Notes under the pieces: generated by a model
Databases searched by the model: none
Told to the model about the DNA's origin: nothing
Seen by the model: only the letters and a program-made list of their open reading frames with translations
Position numbers and translations under genes: made by a program
Source of the DNA: Alphaproteobacteria bacterium
Lineage (GTDB): Bacteria > Pseudomonadota > Alphaproteobacteria > Micavibrionales > Micavibrionaceae
Reading direction: 5' to 3'
NCBI GenBank assembly: GCA_023150415.1
Contig: JAKLKY010000007.1
Coordinates: forward strand, 1-54,625
Length of the DNA stretch: 54,625 bases
Part shown: positions 34,304 to 44,394 of the stretch, piece by piece
Layout: every line of letters begins with the position of its first letter
Position numbering within the stretch: the first letter of the stretch is position 1

Positions 34304-35368
34304 TTACGAGGGGTAAAGGGGGTCTGTCTTTTTATGGGGCGGGCGCCTATTACCGAATTCTTTTATATCACGTTGGGTCAGCAATCCTCCGGTTGGTATG
34401 ATCGCAGACCCATCATCGGCGGCCGCTGCGGCAAAGGAAGACCCAGCAGTTACGGCTTCATTCTGTACCGCTTTCACGGTTGTCAGATGTTTTGCTGTCA
34501 AAGTCGCATGAGTTTGATTGTCTTTTTCGACCTTCCTCCATGCTTCTTCCAGATCATGCCACGTGGCATCGGTGGAAATGGAAATACCGTGAGCCGCCAG
34601 CGCTTTTTGCGCCACTCTTCCATACACTTCGCAAAAAATAATCATGGGTGTTGAATTGCGCATTTGCTCCAATGTTTTATCGATTGTGGCTAGTTTTTCA
34701 TGATCGACAATATTCCCAAAAATACCCCACAGAATTCCACCAAAACGCGGCGTGCCTTTGGCAAGATTATCCCGCGCGCTTTGCCAGCGTTGATAGTCAT
34801 GGGTTTTTGCATCCACGGCCTGCAACGTCGTGACAATAATCGGTACCAGTTTCAATTGGAGGCCCGGCTTGGCGCTGATAGATAGAAAGTCGCGCAGTAA
34901 TTCGCCATAGAATGTTTCTCCCATATGCGCGAAAAGCGGGGTTTTAATGCCCGCAATATTTTCAAGCACGGCCTTATCAGGGTTATCAAGCGGCGAGCCG
35001 GAAATGCTGCCAAATCGGTTATTGGCCTCCAGCATCTGCCGCGTTGCTTTTTCGGCGAATGTTTCCGCATTTTGAAGTTGTTGCCGTTTTTGTTCATCGG
35101 CCTTCATTTCTGCGATCACAGCAGGAAAAGGCCGCACCAAAGCGCTGGCGCGAACGAAATCCAGGAGTGTTGTCCGGTCTTCATGAATGGACTGGAGGGC
35201 GCGTTTCATCCGGTTGGCTGCCAGAAAATGCAGCGCCCAGGCGGTGAGGGGATCTTTCAGAAGCTTTTCGCGGGCCGGGGCAATTTTGCCTTCCAGTGCT
35301 TCTAGCTCCTCGCCTTTGGCACCTTCAACCGCTTTCACAAATAGCATCATCGTGACAATTTCAGACAT
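34304..35368 (-). CDS. Hypothetical protein, 354 aa
   Basis: No family recognised. I use ATG 35368, giving MSEIVTMMLFVKAVEGAKGEELEALEGKI; the upstream in-frame ATG at 35440 adds a basic AT-coded stretch. Mostly helical and soluble, with an Ala/Glu/Lys-rich N-terminal half. Middle part has GETFYGELLRDFLSISAKPGLQLKLVPIIVTTLQ and GGILWGIFGNIVDHEKL. C-terminal QTHATLTAKHLTTVKAVQNE, then a low-complexity AAAAADDGSAIIPTGG stretch and a basic tail. No signal peptide or membrane span. It sits between guaA and the ABC ATPase on the same strand. Composition is a little AT-richer than guaA. Confidence 0.7.
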   Translation of the reverse strand: MSEIVTMMLFVKAVEGAKGEELEALEGKIAPAREKLLKDPLTAWALHFLAANRMKRALQSIHEDRTTLLDFVRASALVRPFPAVIAEMKADEQKRQQLQNAETFAEKATRQMLEANNRFGSISGSPLDNPDKAVLENIAGIKTPLFAHMGETFYGELLRDFLSISAKPGLQLKLVPIIVTTLQAVDAKTHDYQRWQSARDNLAKGTPRFGGILWGIFGNIVDHEKLATIDKTLEQMRNSTPMIIFCEVYGRVAQKALAAHGISISTDATWHDLEEAWRKVEKDNQTHATLTAKHLTTVKAVQNEAVTAGSSFAAAAADDGSAIIPTGGLLTQRDIKEFGNRRPPHKKTDPLYPS

Positions 35369-35465
35369 GTGCAGCCTACGATAGTATAATTTTATTATAA
35401 TAATTTCTTCAATGATGCAATATGAGAGATATTTTGTCAAGAAAATATTAGGGAACTAAATATTC

Positions 35466-37019
35466 TCACTCCCACTCGATTGTCCCCGGCGGTTTGGAGG
35501 TCACGTCATAGACCACGCGGTTGATGCCGCGCACTTCGTTGATGATGCGGGTGGCGACGCGGCTGAGGAAGGCGTGGTCGAAAGGGTAGGAATCGGCCGT
35601 CATGCCGTCGGTTGAGGTCACGGCGCGCAGTGCGCAGACGTAATCATAGGTCCGCCCGTCGCCCATGACGCCCACCGTCTTGACGGGCAGCAGCACGGCG
35701 AAGGCCTGCCAGATCGCGTCATACAGCCCGGCATTGCGGATTTCCTCCAGATACACTACATCCGCCTTGCGCAGGATATCCAGCTTCTCGCGCGTGATTT
35801 CGCCGGGCACGCGGATCGCAAGTCCGGGGCCGGGGAAGGGGTGGCGCCGGATGAAGTCTTCGGGCATACCCAGTTCGCGGCCCAGCGCGCGCACCTCGTC
35901 CTTGAACAGCTCGCGCAGCGGCTCGACCAGTTTCAAATTCATGCGCTCGGGCAGGCCGCCAACATTATGGTGCGATTTGATAGTGACGCTGGGCCCGCCG
36001 GTGAAGCTGACGGATTCGATGACATCGGGATAAAGCGTGCCTTGGGCCAGAAAATCCGCGCCGCCAACTTTTCGTGCCAGCTTTTCGAACACTTCGATAA
36101 ACATCGTGCCGATCAGTTTGCGCTTCATTTCCGGCTCAGAAACACCTTCCAAGCCTCCCAGGAACTTCGTGCTGGCGTCTTCATGAATCAGGGGGATGTT
36201 GTAATGGCCGCGGAACATATCCACGACCTGCTGGCTTTCATTGGCGCGCATGAGGCCGGTATCGACATAAATGCACGTCAGCTGGTCGCCAATCGCCTCA
36301 TGCAGCAGCACGGCCGTGACCGATGAATCCACCCCGCCCGACAGGCCGCAAATGACACGGCCATTGCCGACTTGCTGGCGGATTTTGGCGATGGCCTCTT
36401 CGCGAAAGGCGGCCATGGTCCAGTCCCCCTTGCAGCCGCAGACGCCATGCGTGAAATTCTTCAACAGCTGCGTGCCATGCGGCGTGTGCGCCACTTCGGG
36501 ATGGAATTGCACGGCATAGAAATGGCGCCTATCATCGGCAATTGCGGCATAGGGCGCGCCTTCGGATACAGCCACAACTTCGAACCCGTCGGGCAGCTGC
36601 GTCACGCGGTCGCCGTGGCTCATCCATACTTGCTCACGCGTGCCGACGGTCCAGACGTCTTTGAACATCGCACAAGGCTTTTTGATATCCACATGGGCGC
36701 GGCCAAATTCGCGGTGGTCGGAGGATTCTACACGCCCGCCCAGCTGGGTCACCATTGTCTGCTGTCCATAACAAATGCCGAAAACCGGCAAGCCCAAGGT
36801 AAAGACGCAGTCTGGCGCGCGCGGTGAATTCGCCTCTGTCACCGAAGCCGGCCCGCCCGAAAGGATAATTCCCTTGGGATTGTACGCCCGTATGCGGGCT
36901 TCGTCGGCCTGGTTGAAGGGCCAGATCTCGCAATACACGCCCAACTCCCGCAGGCGGCGGGCAATCAGCTGTGTTACTTGAGAACCGAAATCAAGGATAA
37001 GAATATGATCGTGCGTCAT
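35466..37019 (-). CDS. guaA: GMP synthase (glutamine-hydrolysing)
   Basis: Makes GMP from XMP with glutamine and ATP. 517 residues: a class I glutamine amidotransferase (Cys in [10 protein letters not shown] near residue 83, His in [12 protein letters not shown] near 170), then the PP-loop ATP pyrophosphatase [11 protein letters not shown] near 227-237, and the C-terminal dimerisation domain ending [15 protein letters not shown], which is fully conserved. Length and order are usual. It is monocistronic or leads the unit through the 354-residue gene; metF is divergent 55 bases away. Confidence 0.96.
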   Translation of the reverse strand: MTHDHILILDFGSQVTQLIARRLRELGVYCEIWPFNQADEARIRAYNPKGIILSGGPASVTEANSPRAPDCVFTLGLPVFGICYGQQTMVTQLGGRVESSDHREFGRAHVDIKKPCAMFKDVWTVGTREQVWMSHGDRVTQLPDGFEVVAVSEGAPYAAIADDRRHFYAVQFHPEVAHTPHGTQLLKNFTHGVCGCKGDWTMAAFREEAIAKIRQQVGNGRVICGLSGGVDSSVTAVLLHEAIGDQLTCIYVDTGLMRANESQQVVDMFRGHYNIPLIHEDASTKFLGGLEGVSEPEMKRKLIGTMFIEVFEKLARKVGGADFLAQGTLYPDVIESVSFTGGPSVTIKSHHNVGGLPERMNLKLVEPLRELFKDEVRALGRELGMPEDFIRRHPFPGPGLAIRVPGEITREKLDILRKADVVYLEEIRNAGLYDAIWQAFAVLLPVKTVGVMGDGRTYDYVCALRAVTSTDGMTADSYPFDHAFLSRVATRIINEVRGINRVVYDVTSKPPGTIEWE

Positions 37020-37074
37020 GCTTGTTTTTTAAGCAGAAAGCGCGAGAATAGGAAGAGCATAATTTATATATCCT

Positions 37075-37908
37075 ATGGAAAAACCGACCTTCAGCTTCGA
37101 ATTCTTTCCGGCCAAATCGCCGCAGGGCGAGGCGCAGCTGTGGGCGGCGATGGAAGAATTGGCTGCGCTGGGGCCGGCTTTTATGACAGTGACTTACGGC
37201 GCGGGTGGCTCAACGCGGCAGGGGACGTTGGAAACCCTGCGCCAGGCCGTGCAGCGCTTTCCGGATATTTCTTTTGCTTCGCATCTGACCTTTGTATCGA
37301 CCCCCCGGGCGGAGCTTGATGCCTATCTTAAGCAGCTCTGGGATGCAGGTGTGCAAAAGATTGTCGCACTGCGTGGTGATTTGCCACAGGGGGCGCGGTA
37401 TGAAGATTTCCACGGGGCAGAATATTTTCAATGGACGAGCGATTTTGTCTCTCATCTTAAAGCCCATTATCCCTTTAGCGTGATTGTCAGTGCCTATCCT
37501 GAGAAACATCCCGATGCGCCGTCGCTGGCGGCGGATATCGAGGCTTTGCGCAAGAAATGCGAAGCTGGGGCTGATTTTGCCTTAACACAATTTTTCTTTG
37601 AGAATGCAAATTACTATGACTTTTTAAAGGCTTGCCGCAGCGAGGGAATTGTACATCCGCTATACCCAGGTTTATTGCCGGTGCATGACTATCAGGCCAT
37701 GCTGCGTTTTGCTGCACGCTGCCACGCGAAAGTTCCTGAATGGTTGCATCAGATTTTCGAGCAGAGAGAAGATCGTCCTTATGATATTGCCGTGGAAATT
37801 TTAGAAGGGCAGGTGCAGAATCTTTTGCAGCATAATGTGCAGCATTTTCACTTTTATACCCTGAATAAGGCAAAAATTACGGGGGATATCATCAAGAAGT
37901 TTTTTTGA
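37075..37908 (+). CDS. metF: Methylenetetrahydrofolate reductase
   Basis: Reduces methylene-THF to methyl-THF, with FAD, feeding methionine synthesis. 277 residues: FSFEFFPAKSPQGE at 6-19 with the catalytic Glu, AGGSTRQGT near 44-52, ALRGDLPQG near 98, the SVIVSAYPEKHPDAP segment near 139, and ADFALTQFFFEN near 165. Slightly shorter than E. coli MetF (296) but complete. It is followed at 56 bases by a PfkB-family kinase and then metE, all on the plus strand. AT-rich sequence precedes the ATG; no riboswitch was recognised. Confidence 0.95.
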   Translation: MEKPTFSFEFFPAKSPQGEAQLWAAMEELAALGPAFMTVTYGAGGSTRQGTLETLRQAVQRFPDISFASHLTFVSTPRAELDAYLKQLWDAGVQKIVALRGDLPQGARYEDFHGAEYFQWTSDFVSHLKAHYPFSVIVSAYPEKHPDAPSLAADIEALRKKCEAGADFALTQFFFENANYYDFLKACRSEGIVHPLYPGLLPVHDYQAMLRFAARCHAKVPEWLHQIFEQREDRPYDIAVEILEGQVQNLLQHNVQHFHFYTLNKAKITGDIIKKFF

Positions 37909-37963
37909 GGAATGTTTTTGCTCTGGTAGAATCTAAAAAAAATTTGTTTTTAGGGAAGTTTTC

Positions 37964-39073
37964 ATGAGAAAAAGCAATATTCTCTTTGTAGGGGCTACAG
38001 TTCTCGATAAAATTTATACCCTGGATGGATCTTTACTCGAGGGCAAAAAAAACAAAGCCTCGGTAGAATGTCAGTTAGGGGGCGGCGGTTTTAACGCAGC
38101 CATTGTTGCGCATAGCCTTACTCAAATTTTTCCAGAGGCCCGACAAGTAAAGGTCTCTTTGGTCACGAAGATCGGCGGTGGGCAAGGCACATCGAAGACA
38201 GCGCGCGACTTTCTAAAACTCCACGGCCTTAATGTACTCGATGCCATAAAGTCCCATGAACGATTTAACATTCCCGAAAATACAATTCTTAGCCAAGCTT
38301 TCAACCGCACAGCTCTGATCGACGGAAATGCTCAATATCCAAACTGGGATGGTTATTATGGCGAAGACATTGAAGTGCTCATTCGCGAGCGCAGCATGCC
38401 TGCGGAGGTGGAACCCGGCGAACATGCGGAAAAACTCGACCAGACCTTTATCGATCAATTGATCGCAGCCATTAAGGATGCGGCTTATGTGCATATTCAT
38501 ATGAGTATGCCGGATCTTAGTTTGCTTGCCGCAAAAATTGCGCGTCATTACAATAAGCCTGTTATTATTGACGCAAGCCATTACGATGCGCATCTGGATG
38601 CGGCCATGGCTCTGGCCACGCATGCTTTTCTGGCGGATGAAATAGAAACCCCGCAGGGAACGGGCGCAAAGGCCGTTATGACGTATATTCAATCATTTCC
38701 TACAATCGAGCACGCAGCCGTATTCTGCGGTAAAGAGCCCACATGGTATCAATGCCGGGGAAGCGACCTAGTCCAAATTCCTGTCATTACCACTGATGAA
38801 TTCCGCGCCTTGTCTCGGCTAAAGAAAAATGGTGCGGGCGATGCCACGCGCGGCGCGGTATGCGTCAATCTGGGGCAGGGTACACCGGTTTTGCATGCAA
38901 TTTATCACGGTGGTCGCATGGGGACTTATTCCTGTGCGCGGGGCTTATTGGGCGCTGTTACAGCGTTGCAGCAAAATTCGAACGACATTGACCGATTTGT
39001 CGGGGATTTCAAAAAAAATCCAGCGCCTTTTGAGTTTTCTCAAAAAGGTCCTAGCATGGAAATCGCCGCATGA
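37964..39073 (+). CDS. PfkB/ribokinase family sugar kinase
   Basis: 369 residues with the family hallmarks: GGGGFNAAIVAHSL near residues 44-57 (first glycine motif), SLVTKIGGG strand, and the second signature KKNGAGDATRGAVC near 287-300, with the catalytic Asp in GAGDA. The substrate is unclear: adenosine, ribose, fructose and inosine kinases all belong here. Longer than ribokinase (310) by an inserted region near 100-145 (QYPNWDGYYGEDIEVLIRERSM). It lies between metF and metE in the same direction, with short gaps. Codon use is AT-richer than metE. Confidence 0.85.
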   Translation: MRKSNILFVGATVLDKIYTLDGSLLEGKKNKASVECQLGGGGFNAAIVAHSLTQIFPEARQVKVSLVTKIGGGQGTSKTARDFLKLHGLNVLDAIKSHERFNIPENTILSQAFNRTALIDGNAQYPNWDGYYGEDIEVLIRERSMPAEVEPGEHAEKLDQTFIDQLIAAIKDAAYVHIHMSMPDLSLLAAKIARHYNKPVIIDASHYDAHLDAAMALATHAFLADEIETPQGTGAKAVMTYIQSFPTIEHAAVFCGKEPTWYQCRGSDLVQIPVITTDEFRALSRLKKNGAGDATRGAVCVNLGQGTPVLHAIYHGGRMGTYSCARGLLGAVTALQQNSNDIDRFVGDFKKNPAPFEFSQKGPSMEIAA

Positions 39074-39142
39074 CATTTGACTGGCTGTAAATTCCCTCTA
39101 AAGTAAGCCTGTCATATGATCCGCAACAGACAGGAGCATCCC

Positions 39143-41479
39143 ATGGTTCTTGCCACCAATCTCGGTTTTCCCCGCATCGGCGTGCAGCGCGAGTTGAAAA
39201 AGGCGCTGGAATCCTGCTGGAAGGGCGAAACCACACAGCAGGATTTGATCCAGACCGGGCAAACGCTGCGCGCGCGCCACTGGCTGCTACAGAAAAACGC
39301 GGGCATCGCGCATATTCCCTGCAATGATTTTTCCTTCTACGACCAGATGCTGGACATGACCGCGACGCTGGGCGCGATTCCCTCCCGCTATGGCTGGGAC
39401 GGTGGAAACGTCGATCTCGATCTTTATTTCGCGATGGCGCGCGGCGGTTCCTATCAGGGCCGTGCCGTCACGGCGATGGAAATGACCAAATGGTTCGATA
39501 CCAACTATCACTACATCGTGCCGGAATTTGAAAAGGGCATGTCCTTCAAACTGTCCTCGACCAAGATCTTCGATGAGTTTGCCGAAGCGCAGGCGCAGGG
39601 AATCGCAGCGCGGCCCGTGCTGATCGGCCCTATCACCTATATGGTTTTGGGCAAGCGCAAGGATGAAGGTCTGAGCTGGGGAGATCTTGTGGCCGGAATT
39701 ATGCCGGTTTATGTCCAAATATTACAAAAGCTGCATCAAATGGGCGCAGCATGGGTTCAGATGGATGAGCCCTGCCTGTCCACCGATCTTTGGCCGGAAG
39801 CGGATGAGCCTTATCAGCAGGTCTATACGCAACTTGCGCAGGCCATGCCAGGTTTGAAAATTATGCTGGCTACTTATTTCGACAGTTTGCGTGAACATAA
39901 CGCGTGGGTGCTGTCTTTGCCCGTTGCGGGTGTGCACCTCGATCTGTGCCGCATCACAGGACGCGCTAACAGTGTCGTTAACGACCCGCAGCAAATGCTT
40001 GATGCTGCGCTGGCTATGGCAAGGGACAAAGTCTTGTCTCTAGGCGTGGTGGATGGGCGCAATATCTGGAAGAATGATCTCTCCGTGTCGTTGAACCTGA
40101 TTGATCATGCGGTTCAGAAATTGGGCAGTGATCGCGTTTTTGTGGCTCCATCCTGCTCTTTGCTGCACACGCCCGTTGATCTGGCGCAGGAAACGAAACT
40201 CGATGCCGAGTTGAAAAACTGGATGGCCTTTGCGACGCAAAAACTTCAGGAAATCACGACATTGGCCAAGGGCGCGACACAGGGTCGAAAGGCAATTGAA
40301 GTGCAACTGCAGGCTGCAAATGCTGCGCAGCAAAGTCGCAATCAATCCACCCGCATCCATGATCCCGCCGTGAGTGCGCGGCAGAATGCCATTACGCTGG
40401 ATATGCGCAATCGCCAATCGCCGTTTGCCATCCGGCAAACGCTGCAGCATTCGGCGCTGAATTTGCCCTTGTTCCCGACGACAACGATCGGCTCTTTCCC
40501 GCAGACGGCGGCAATACGCAAGCTACGCGCCGATTATAAAGCCGGTACAATCAATGCGATGGTCTATGAGGACGGCATTAAAAAGGAAATCAAAGCCGTG
40601 GTCGATTTCCAGCACAGCATCGAGATCGACGTTCTGGTGCATGGCGAGCCGGAACGCAATGACATGGTCGAATATTTCGGTGAACAGCTCAAAGGATTCG
40701 CCTTCACGCAGAATGGCTGGGTCCAATCTTACGGTTCACGCTGCGTCAAGCCTCCGGTGATATTCGGCGATGTGTCGCGGCCCGCGCCGATGACGGTGAA
40801 ATGGGCGCAATACGCGCAAAGCTTGACGCAGCGCGTGATGAAGGGAATGCTCACCGGCCCGATCACGATTTTGCAATGGTCCTTTGTGCGTGATGATCAA
40901 CCGCGTTCCACCACCGCCATGCAAATCGCCCTGGCCATCCGCGATGAGGTACAAGATTTGGAAAAAGCCGGCATCCGCATGATCCAGATCGACGAGGCCG
41001 CCATCCGTGAGGGCCTGCCACTGCGCCGCGCGGACTGGGTGGATTATCTGGACTGGGCGGTGGACGCATTTCGCATCAGCGCCAGCGGCGTGGCCGATAA
41101 AACGCAGATCCATACGCATATGTGCTACTCCGAATTCAACGACATCATCCGGGCGATTGCGCGCATGGATGCGGATGTGATCTCTATCGAGACATCGCGT
41201 TCGCAGATGGAATTGCTCGATGCGTTTGTGGCCTATAAATACCCCAATGAAATCGGGCCCGGCGTGTACGATATCCATTCGCCGCGTGTGCCTGACACGA
41301 CGGAGATGGTGACACTTCTTGAGAAGGCCGTGAAGGTCATCCCAGCGCGGCAGCTTTGGGTTAATCCCGATTGCGGACTGAAAACCCGCGGTTGGAAAGA
41401 AGTTGAGCCCGCTCTGAAGAATATGGTCGCAGCGGCCAAGCAGATGCGCGCCAAACTGGCTGGCAGCGCGGCAGCGTAA
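39143..41479 (+). CDS. metE: Cobalamin-independent methionine synthase
   Basis: Transfers methyl from methyl-THF to homocysteine without B12. I use ATG 39143, with CAGGAG 6 bases upstream, giving 778 residues; an in-frame ATG at 39116 precedes it. Length is slightly above the usual 750-765. N-terminal: [21 protein letters not shown]. The catalytic C-terminal domain has [10 protein letters not shown] near 450, then Zn ligands in [10 protein letters not shown] near 662-671 and [11 protein letters not shown] near 745. It ends the metF-kinase-metE series. No upstream B12 or SAM riboswitch was found in the 69-base gap. Confidence 0.96.
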   Translation: MVLATNLGFPRIGVQRELKKALESCWKGETTQQDLIQTGQTLRARHWLLQKNAGIAHIPCNDFSFYDQMLDMTATLGAIPSRYGWDGGNVDLDLYFAMARGGSYQGRAVTAMEMTKWFDTNYHYIVPEFEKGMSFKLSSTKIFDEFAEAQAQGIAARPVLIGPITYMVLGKRKDEGLSWGDLVAGIMPVYVQILQKLHQMGAAWVQMDEPCLSTDLWPEADEPYQQVYTQLAQAMPGLKIMLATYFDSLREHNAWVLSLPVAGVHLDLCRITGRANSVVNDPQQMLDAALAMARDKVLSLGVVDGRNIWKNDLSVSLNLIDHAVQKLGSDRVFVAPSCSLLHTPVDLAQETKLDAELKNWMAFATQKLQEITTLAKGATQGRKAIEVQLQAANAAQQSRNQSTRIHDPAVSARQNAITLDMRNRQSPFAIRQTLQHSALNLPLFPTTTIGSFPQTAAIRKLRADYKAGTINAMVYEDGIKKEIKAVVDFQHSIEIDVLVHGEPERNDMVEYFGEQLKGFAFTQNGWVQSYGSRCVKPPVIFGDVSRPAPMTVKWAQYAQSLTQRVMKGMLTGPITILQWSFVRDDQPRSTTAMQIALAIRDEVQDLEKAGIRMIQIDEAAIREGLPLRRADWVDYLDWAVDAFRISASGVADKTQIHTHMCYSEFNDIIRAIARMDADVISIETSRSQMELLDAFVAYKYPNEIGPGVYDIHSPRVPDTTEMVTLLEKAVKVIPARQLWVNPDCGLKTRGWKEVEPALKNMVAAAKQMRAKLAGSAAA

Positions 41480-41538
41480 GAAATAACAATGGAATCCTTG
41501 CGCTCTGTGGTTTATAAGAAGCCGCAGGAGTTAGAAAC

Positions 41539-43080
41539 ATGACCATCGACATGAAAGACATTGTGGCCCTGTGCAAGCGGCGCGGGTTTATTTTCCAGGC
41601 CTCGGACATCTATGGCGGCTTGAACGGATTCTGGGATTTCGGGCCGCTGGGCATCGCGCTGAAGAACAATCTGCGCGATGCGTGGTGGCGCTCGATGGTC
41701 ATCGCCCCGCCACTCGGCCCGGACGGCAGCCCGGTTGAGATCGTTGGCCTCGATTCCGCCATCATCCAAAATCCAAAGACGTGGGAAGCCTCAGGCCATG
41801 TTGGTGGCTTCACCGATCCCATGGTGGATTGTAAGGAAACGAAGCAAAGATATAGAGCGGATCATCTTTTGTTCCTTACTCCACTTGATGGCAAAAGTGT
41901 AACTATTAAAGGTAAACAGGCAAGCGCATTTGCATTTATGCAAGGCACATCAAATGAAGAGATCAAAGAGCGCTTAAAGAAGCTTCGCGTAAATAAAGAA
42001 TTCGTAGGAACATCTGCAGATATATCTGATTTGCTAGCATTTACATCTCTTGAAAATGTAAATCTTTCTGAAACTGTAGGTCCCGATGCTTCTGAGCCCG
42101 GCACTCTCACTCCACCCCGCCAATTCAACTTGATGCTCGACACCTATCCCGGCGTGGTGCGGGACGAAGCGAGCAAAGCCTATCTCCGCCCCGAAACCGC
42201 ACAGGGGATTTTTCTGAACTATAAAAACGTGCTGGATTCCATGCGCGTGCGCATGCCTTTCGGTATCGCGCAGGTGGGCAAGGCGTTCCGCAACGAGGTC
42301 ACGCCGCGCAATTTCATCTATCGCTCGCGCGAATTCGAGCAGATGGAAATGGAATGGTTCTGCCCGCCGGAAGAGGCCGCGCAATGGTTCGATTTCTGGG
42401 TCGCGCAGCGCAAGCAATTTTGGCTGGATGTCGGCCTGCCGGAATCGATGCTGCAGCTGCGTAAGCACGATCAGGACGAACTGGCGCACTACGCCAAGGA
42501 AGGGCTAGGCACGATCGACGTGGAATTCCAGTTCCCCTTCACCGCGCCTGGTTTTGGCGAGCTGGAAGGCATTGCCCATCGCGGCGATTTCGATCTGCGC
42601 CAGCATTCGGAATTCTCGGGCCAGAAGCTCGATTATCTTGACCAGATCAATGGCAATCGCCGCTATACGCCGCATGTGATCGAACCGGCAGCGGGTCTGA
42701 CGCGCGGAGTTCTCGCGCTGATCTGCGCGGCGTACCGCATCGATCCGAACCGCCCGGCGGGGCTGTATCTGGATTTCCATCCGTCCATGGCGCCCGTGAA
42801 AGCGGCCATCCTGCCTCTGACGGCCAAGGAAGACCATGTGCCCACCGCGCAGAAACTCTATATGGATCTACGCAAGGAATACGTGGTGGAGCTGGACATC
42901 AAGCAAAACATCGGCAAGCGTTACGCGCGGCAGGATGAAATCGGCACGCCGTTCTGCTTCACCATCGACAATGACACGCTGCAGGATCAAACCGTCACCG
43001 TGCGCGAACGCAACAGCATGAAACAAGACCGCATCGCGCTGCATAAGGTGAAAGATTATTTGAAGCAGAAAATACGATAA
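41539..43080 (+). CDS. glyS: Glycyl-tRNA synthetase, single-chain class II (GlyQS type)
   Basis: Charges tRNA-Gly. 513 residues of the dimeric single-chain type, as in Gram-positives, archaea and eukaryotes, not the alpha2-beta2 type most proteobacteria use. Motif 1 region SDIYGGLNGFWDFGPLGI at residues 22-39, motif 2 FRNEVTPRNFIYRSREFEQ near 252-270, motif 3 LDFHPSMAPVKAA near 412. The anticodon-binding domain ends the protein. Residues about 97-182 (bases 41828-42085) are coded by AT-rich codons: hand count gives 66 of 180 G/C in 41881-42060, against 40 of 60 in 41641-41700 and 37 of 60 in 42361-42420. Frame is intact. The patch coincides with the insertion between DPMVDCKETKQRYRADHL and PRQFNLM. 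Confidence 0.95.
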   Translation: MTIDMKDIVALCKRRGFIFQASDIYGGLNGFWDFGPLGIALKNNLRDAWWRSMVIAPPLGPDGSPVEIVGLDSAIIQNPKTWEASGHVGGFTDPMVDCKETKQRYRADHLLFLTPLDGKSVTIKGKQASAFAFMQGTSNEEIKERLKKLRVNKEFVGTSADISDLLAFTSLENVNLSETVGPDASEPGTLTPPRQFNLMLDTYPGVVRDEASKAYLRPETAQGIFLNYKNVLDSMRVRMPFGIAQVGKAFRNEVTPRNFIYRSREFEQMEMEWFCPPEEAAQWFDFWVAQRKQFWLDVGLPESMLQLRKHDQDELAHYAKEGLGTIDVEFQFPFTAPGFGELEGIAHRGDFDLRQHSEFSGQKLDYLDQINGNRRYTPHVIEPAAGLTRGVLALICAAYRIDPNRPAGLYLDFHPSMAPVKAAILPLTAKEDHVPTAQKLYMDLRKEYVVELDIKQNIGKRYARQDEIGTPFCFTIDNDTLQDQTVTVRERNSMKQDRIALHKVKDYLKQKIR

Positions 43081-43085
43081 TCGTT

Positions 43086-43985
43086 TTAGATTGTTGGTTG
43101 TTTCCGAACATACTCAAGTGCGCCCTCAAGGGCGGCCATCTGGCATTCGATGTCGACTGCTCTGAGTTTGTCACGGAAGGGCTCCGTTGTTAGGACTTCA
43201 TCTGCGTATCCTGAGGTAAACGATGTTAAAACATTGTCTTCATCCATGGTAACAATGCCGTTTTGATTCCGATCACCAAAAATTTCAGTGTTGCTTGCAA
43301 TGGGTGCAACTCTCGCGACAGCAGCAATCACATAAGACCCCAATTTTGAATCACAATGACGAGGATCAATGATCCCGTAAAATCCATCAGGAAGTTCTAA
43401 GTTACTGTGTGGAATCTCTCCATCTCTGAGCGCCCTTTGCTGGAAAAATAAGAGATCTTTTGTCGTTGTTTCGTGCAGATCTATGGCTAACCTGAAACGT
43501 ACGCCCAGAGAATGAATGTGATCCATAAAAAATGTGCATTCGTGTATTTCTGAATCAAAAAAATTAAAATGCATGTTGAGATCTTCCATTTCCTGATTAA
43601 ATAAATTGTTAGTCTCAAATGCCCAGGGGTTTATACAGGGGAAAATCATAAAGTTAAATTCGTGGCGCAATTTCGGAACTTTGTGTTTCAGAAAGCGTAA
43701 GGCGGCGGCAACGCCACCTTCTTCATGCCCGTGAACGCCAGCCGTCACAAGAATGTTGGGCTTATCTTCGTTCAAGTTACCGGTGCAAATCGAAAGTAGT
43801 GGATAAGCCCCTAAATTTAGAAAATCATGTTCTAATTGGCCATACCGTTGAATTTCAGAGGGATCTACACATCGCGTAATGGCTTTGCAAACGCGCTGAA
43901 AATAATCTCGGATACGCTTTTGCTTTGCGCACCATGCACGTCTTTCTTTTATACCCCAAGGCATGCATGCGGTGTACTCAGGCAT
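43086..43985 (-). CDS. M14-type zinc hydrolase (aspartoacylase/carboxypeptidase-like)
   Basis: 299-residue protein with zinc-ligand pattern HxxE in TAGVHGHEEGGVAAALRFL near residues 81-99 and the third ligand in AIDLHETTTKD near 167-177. INPWAFETNN near 115 matches the substrate-binding Asn-Pro-x-Gly/Arg loop of M14 peptidases. No signal peptide, so probably cytoplasmic. It may deacylate an amino acid or cleave a C-terminal residue; the family includes succinylglutamate desuccinylase, aspartoacylase and M14 peptidases. Composition is AT-richer than flanking glyS and glmS, and it lies in a short accessory patch with the 91-residue gene and a palindromic repeat. Confidence 0.8.
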   Translation of the reverse strand: MPEYTACMPWGIKERRAWCAKQKRIRDYFQRVCKAITRCVDPSEIQRYGQLEHDFLNLGAYPLLSICTGNLNEDKPNILVTAGVHGHEEGGVAAALRFLKHKVPKLRHEFNFMIFPCINPWAFETNNLFNQEMEDLNMHFNFFDSEIHECTFFMDHIHSLGVRFRLAIDLHETTTKDLLFFQQRALRDGEIPHSNLELPDGFYGIIDPRHCDSKLGSYVIAAVARVAPIASNTEIFGDRNQNGIVTMDEDNVLTSFTSGYADEVLTTEPFRDKLRAVDIECQMAALEGALEYVRKQPTI

Positions 43986-43987
43986 TG

Positions 43988-44263
43988 CTAGCCCGCTATA
44001 TCTAAGGTCTGGAAACTTTGTGGGGGAGGTTTTCTCGATCCTGGTTGGCGTTTCCCCGCGTCCGATCCGCTGCTGCCCTTGCTAGCGGGCGCGACAGGGG
44101 AAATGTTCGCGAATATATCAGCGGTATCGCCCGCACGTACAAGCTGCGCTGAAGCGTGATTTTGAGCAGCTTTCGCGCCAACTGCTGCCCCCACAGCATT
44201 TACTGCTGCTGGCGGCGGATTTGCGCTTGCGCTAAATGCAGGTGCAGTTCTTTCTATTCTCAT
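43988..44263 (-). CDS. Small low-complexity protein, 91 aa (doubtful)
   Basis: A 91-codon frame from ATG 44263 ending 2 bases before the M14 hydrolase start. The product is low complexity (PPPAAVNAVGAAVGAKAAQN, then GSSGSDAGKRQPGSRKPPPQ). No ribosome site is visible before its ATG and no family is recognised. The tight junction with the hydrolase gene suggests a translated leader or an operon partner. It could also be non-coding. Confidence 0.4.
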   Translation of the reverse strand: MRIERTAPAFSASANPPPAAVNAVGAAVGAKAAQNHASAQLVRAGDTADIFANISPVAPASKGSSGSDAGKRQPGSRKPPPQSFQTLDIAG

Positions 44264-44394
44264 GCTCGAATGCTATCACATCTTTTTCATAAATGCAATT
44301 TTAAGGGAGAGTAGCGTTAGCAACATCCTGAAATAGAACGTGAATTTTTCCATTTAAGAGGAAAGAGTAAAGTCTGTATTGAAATGATCTTGTG

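Noticed and set aside
37920-37956. Possible terminator after metF (CTAAAAA ... TTTTTAG)
   Set aside because: The stem is only A/T pairs and no GC stem is present, so it would be weak; the next gene is in the same direction.
39074-39142. SAM or cobalamin riboswitch before metE
   Set aside because: The 69-base gap is too short and shows no conserved riboswitch features.
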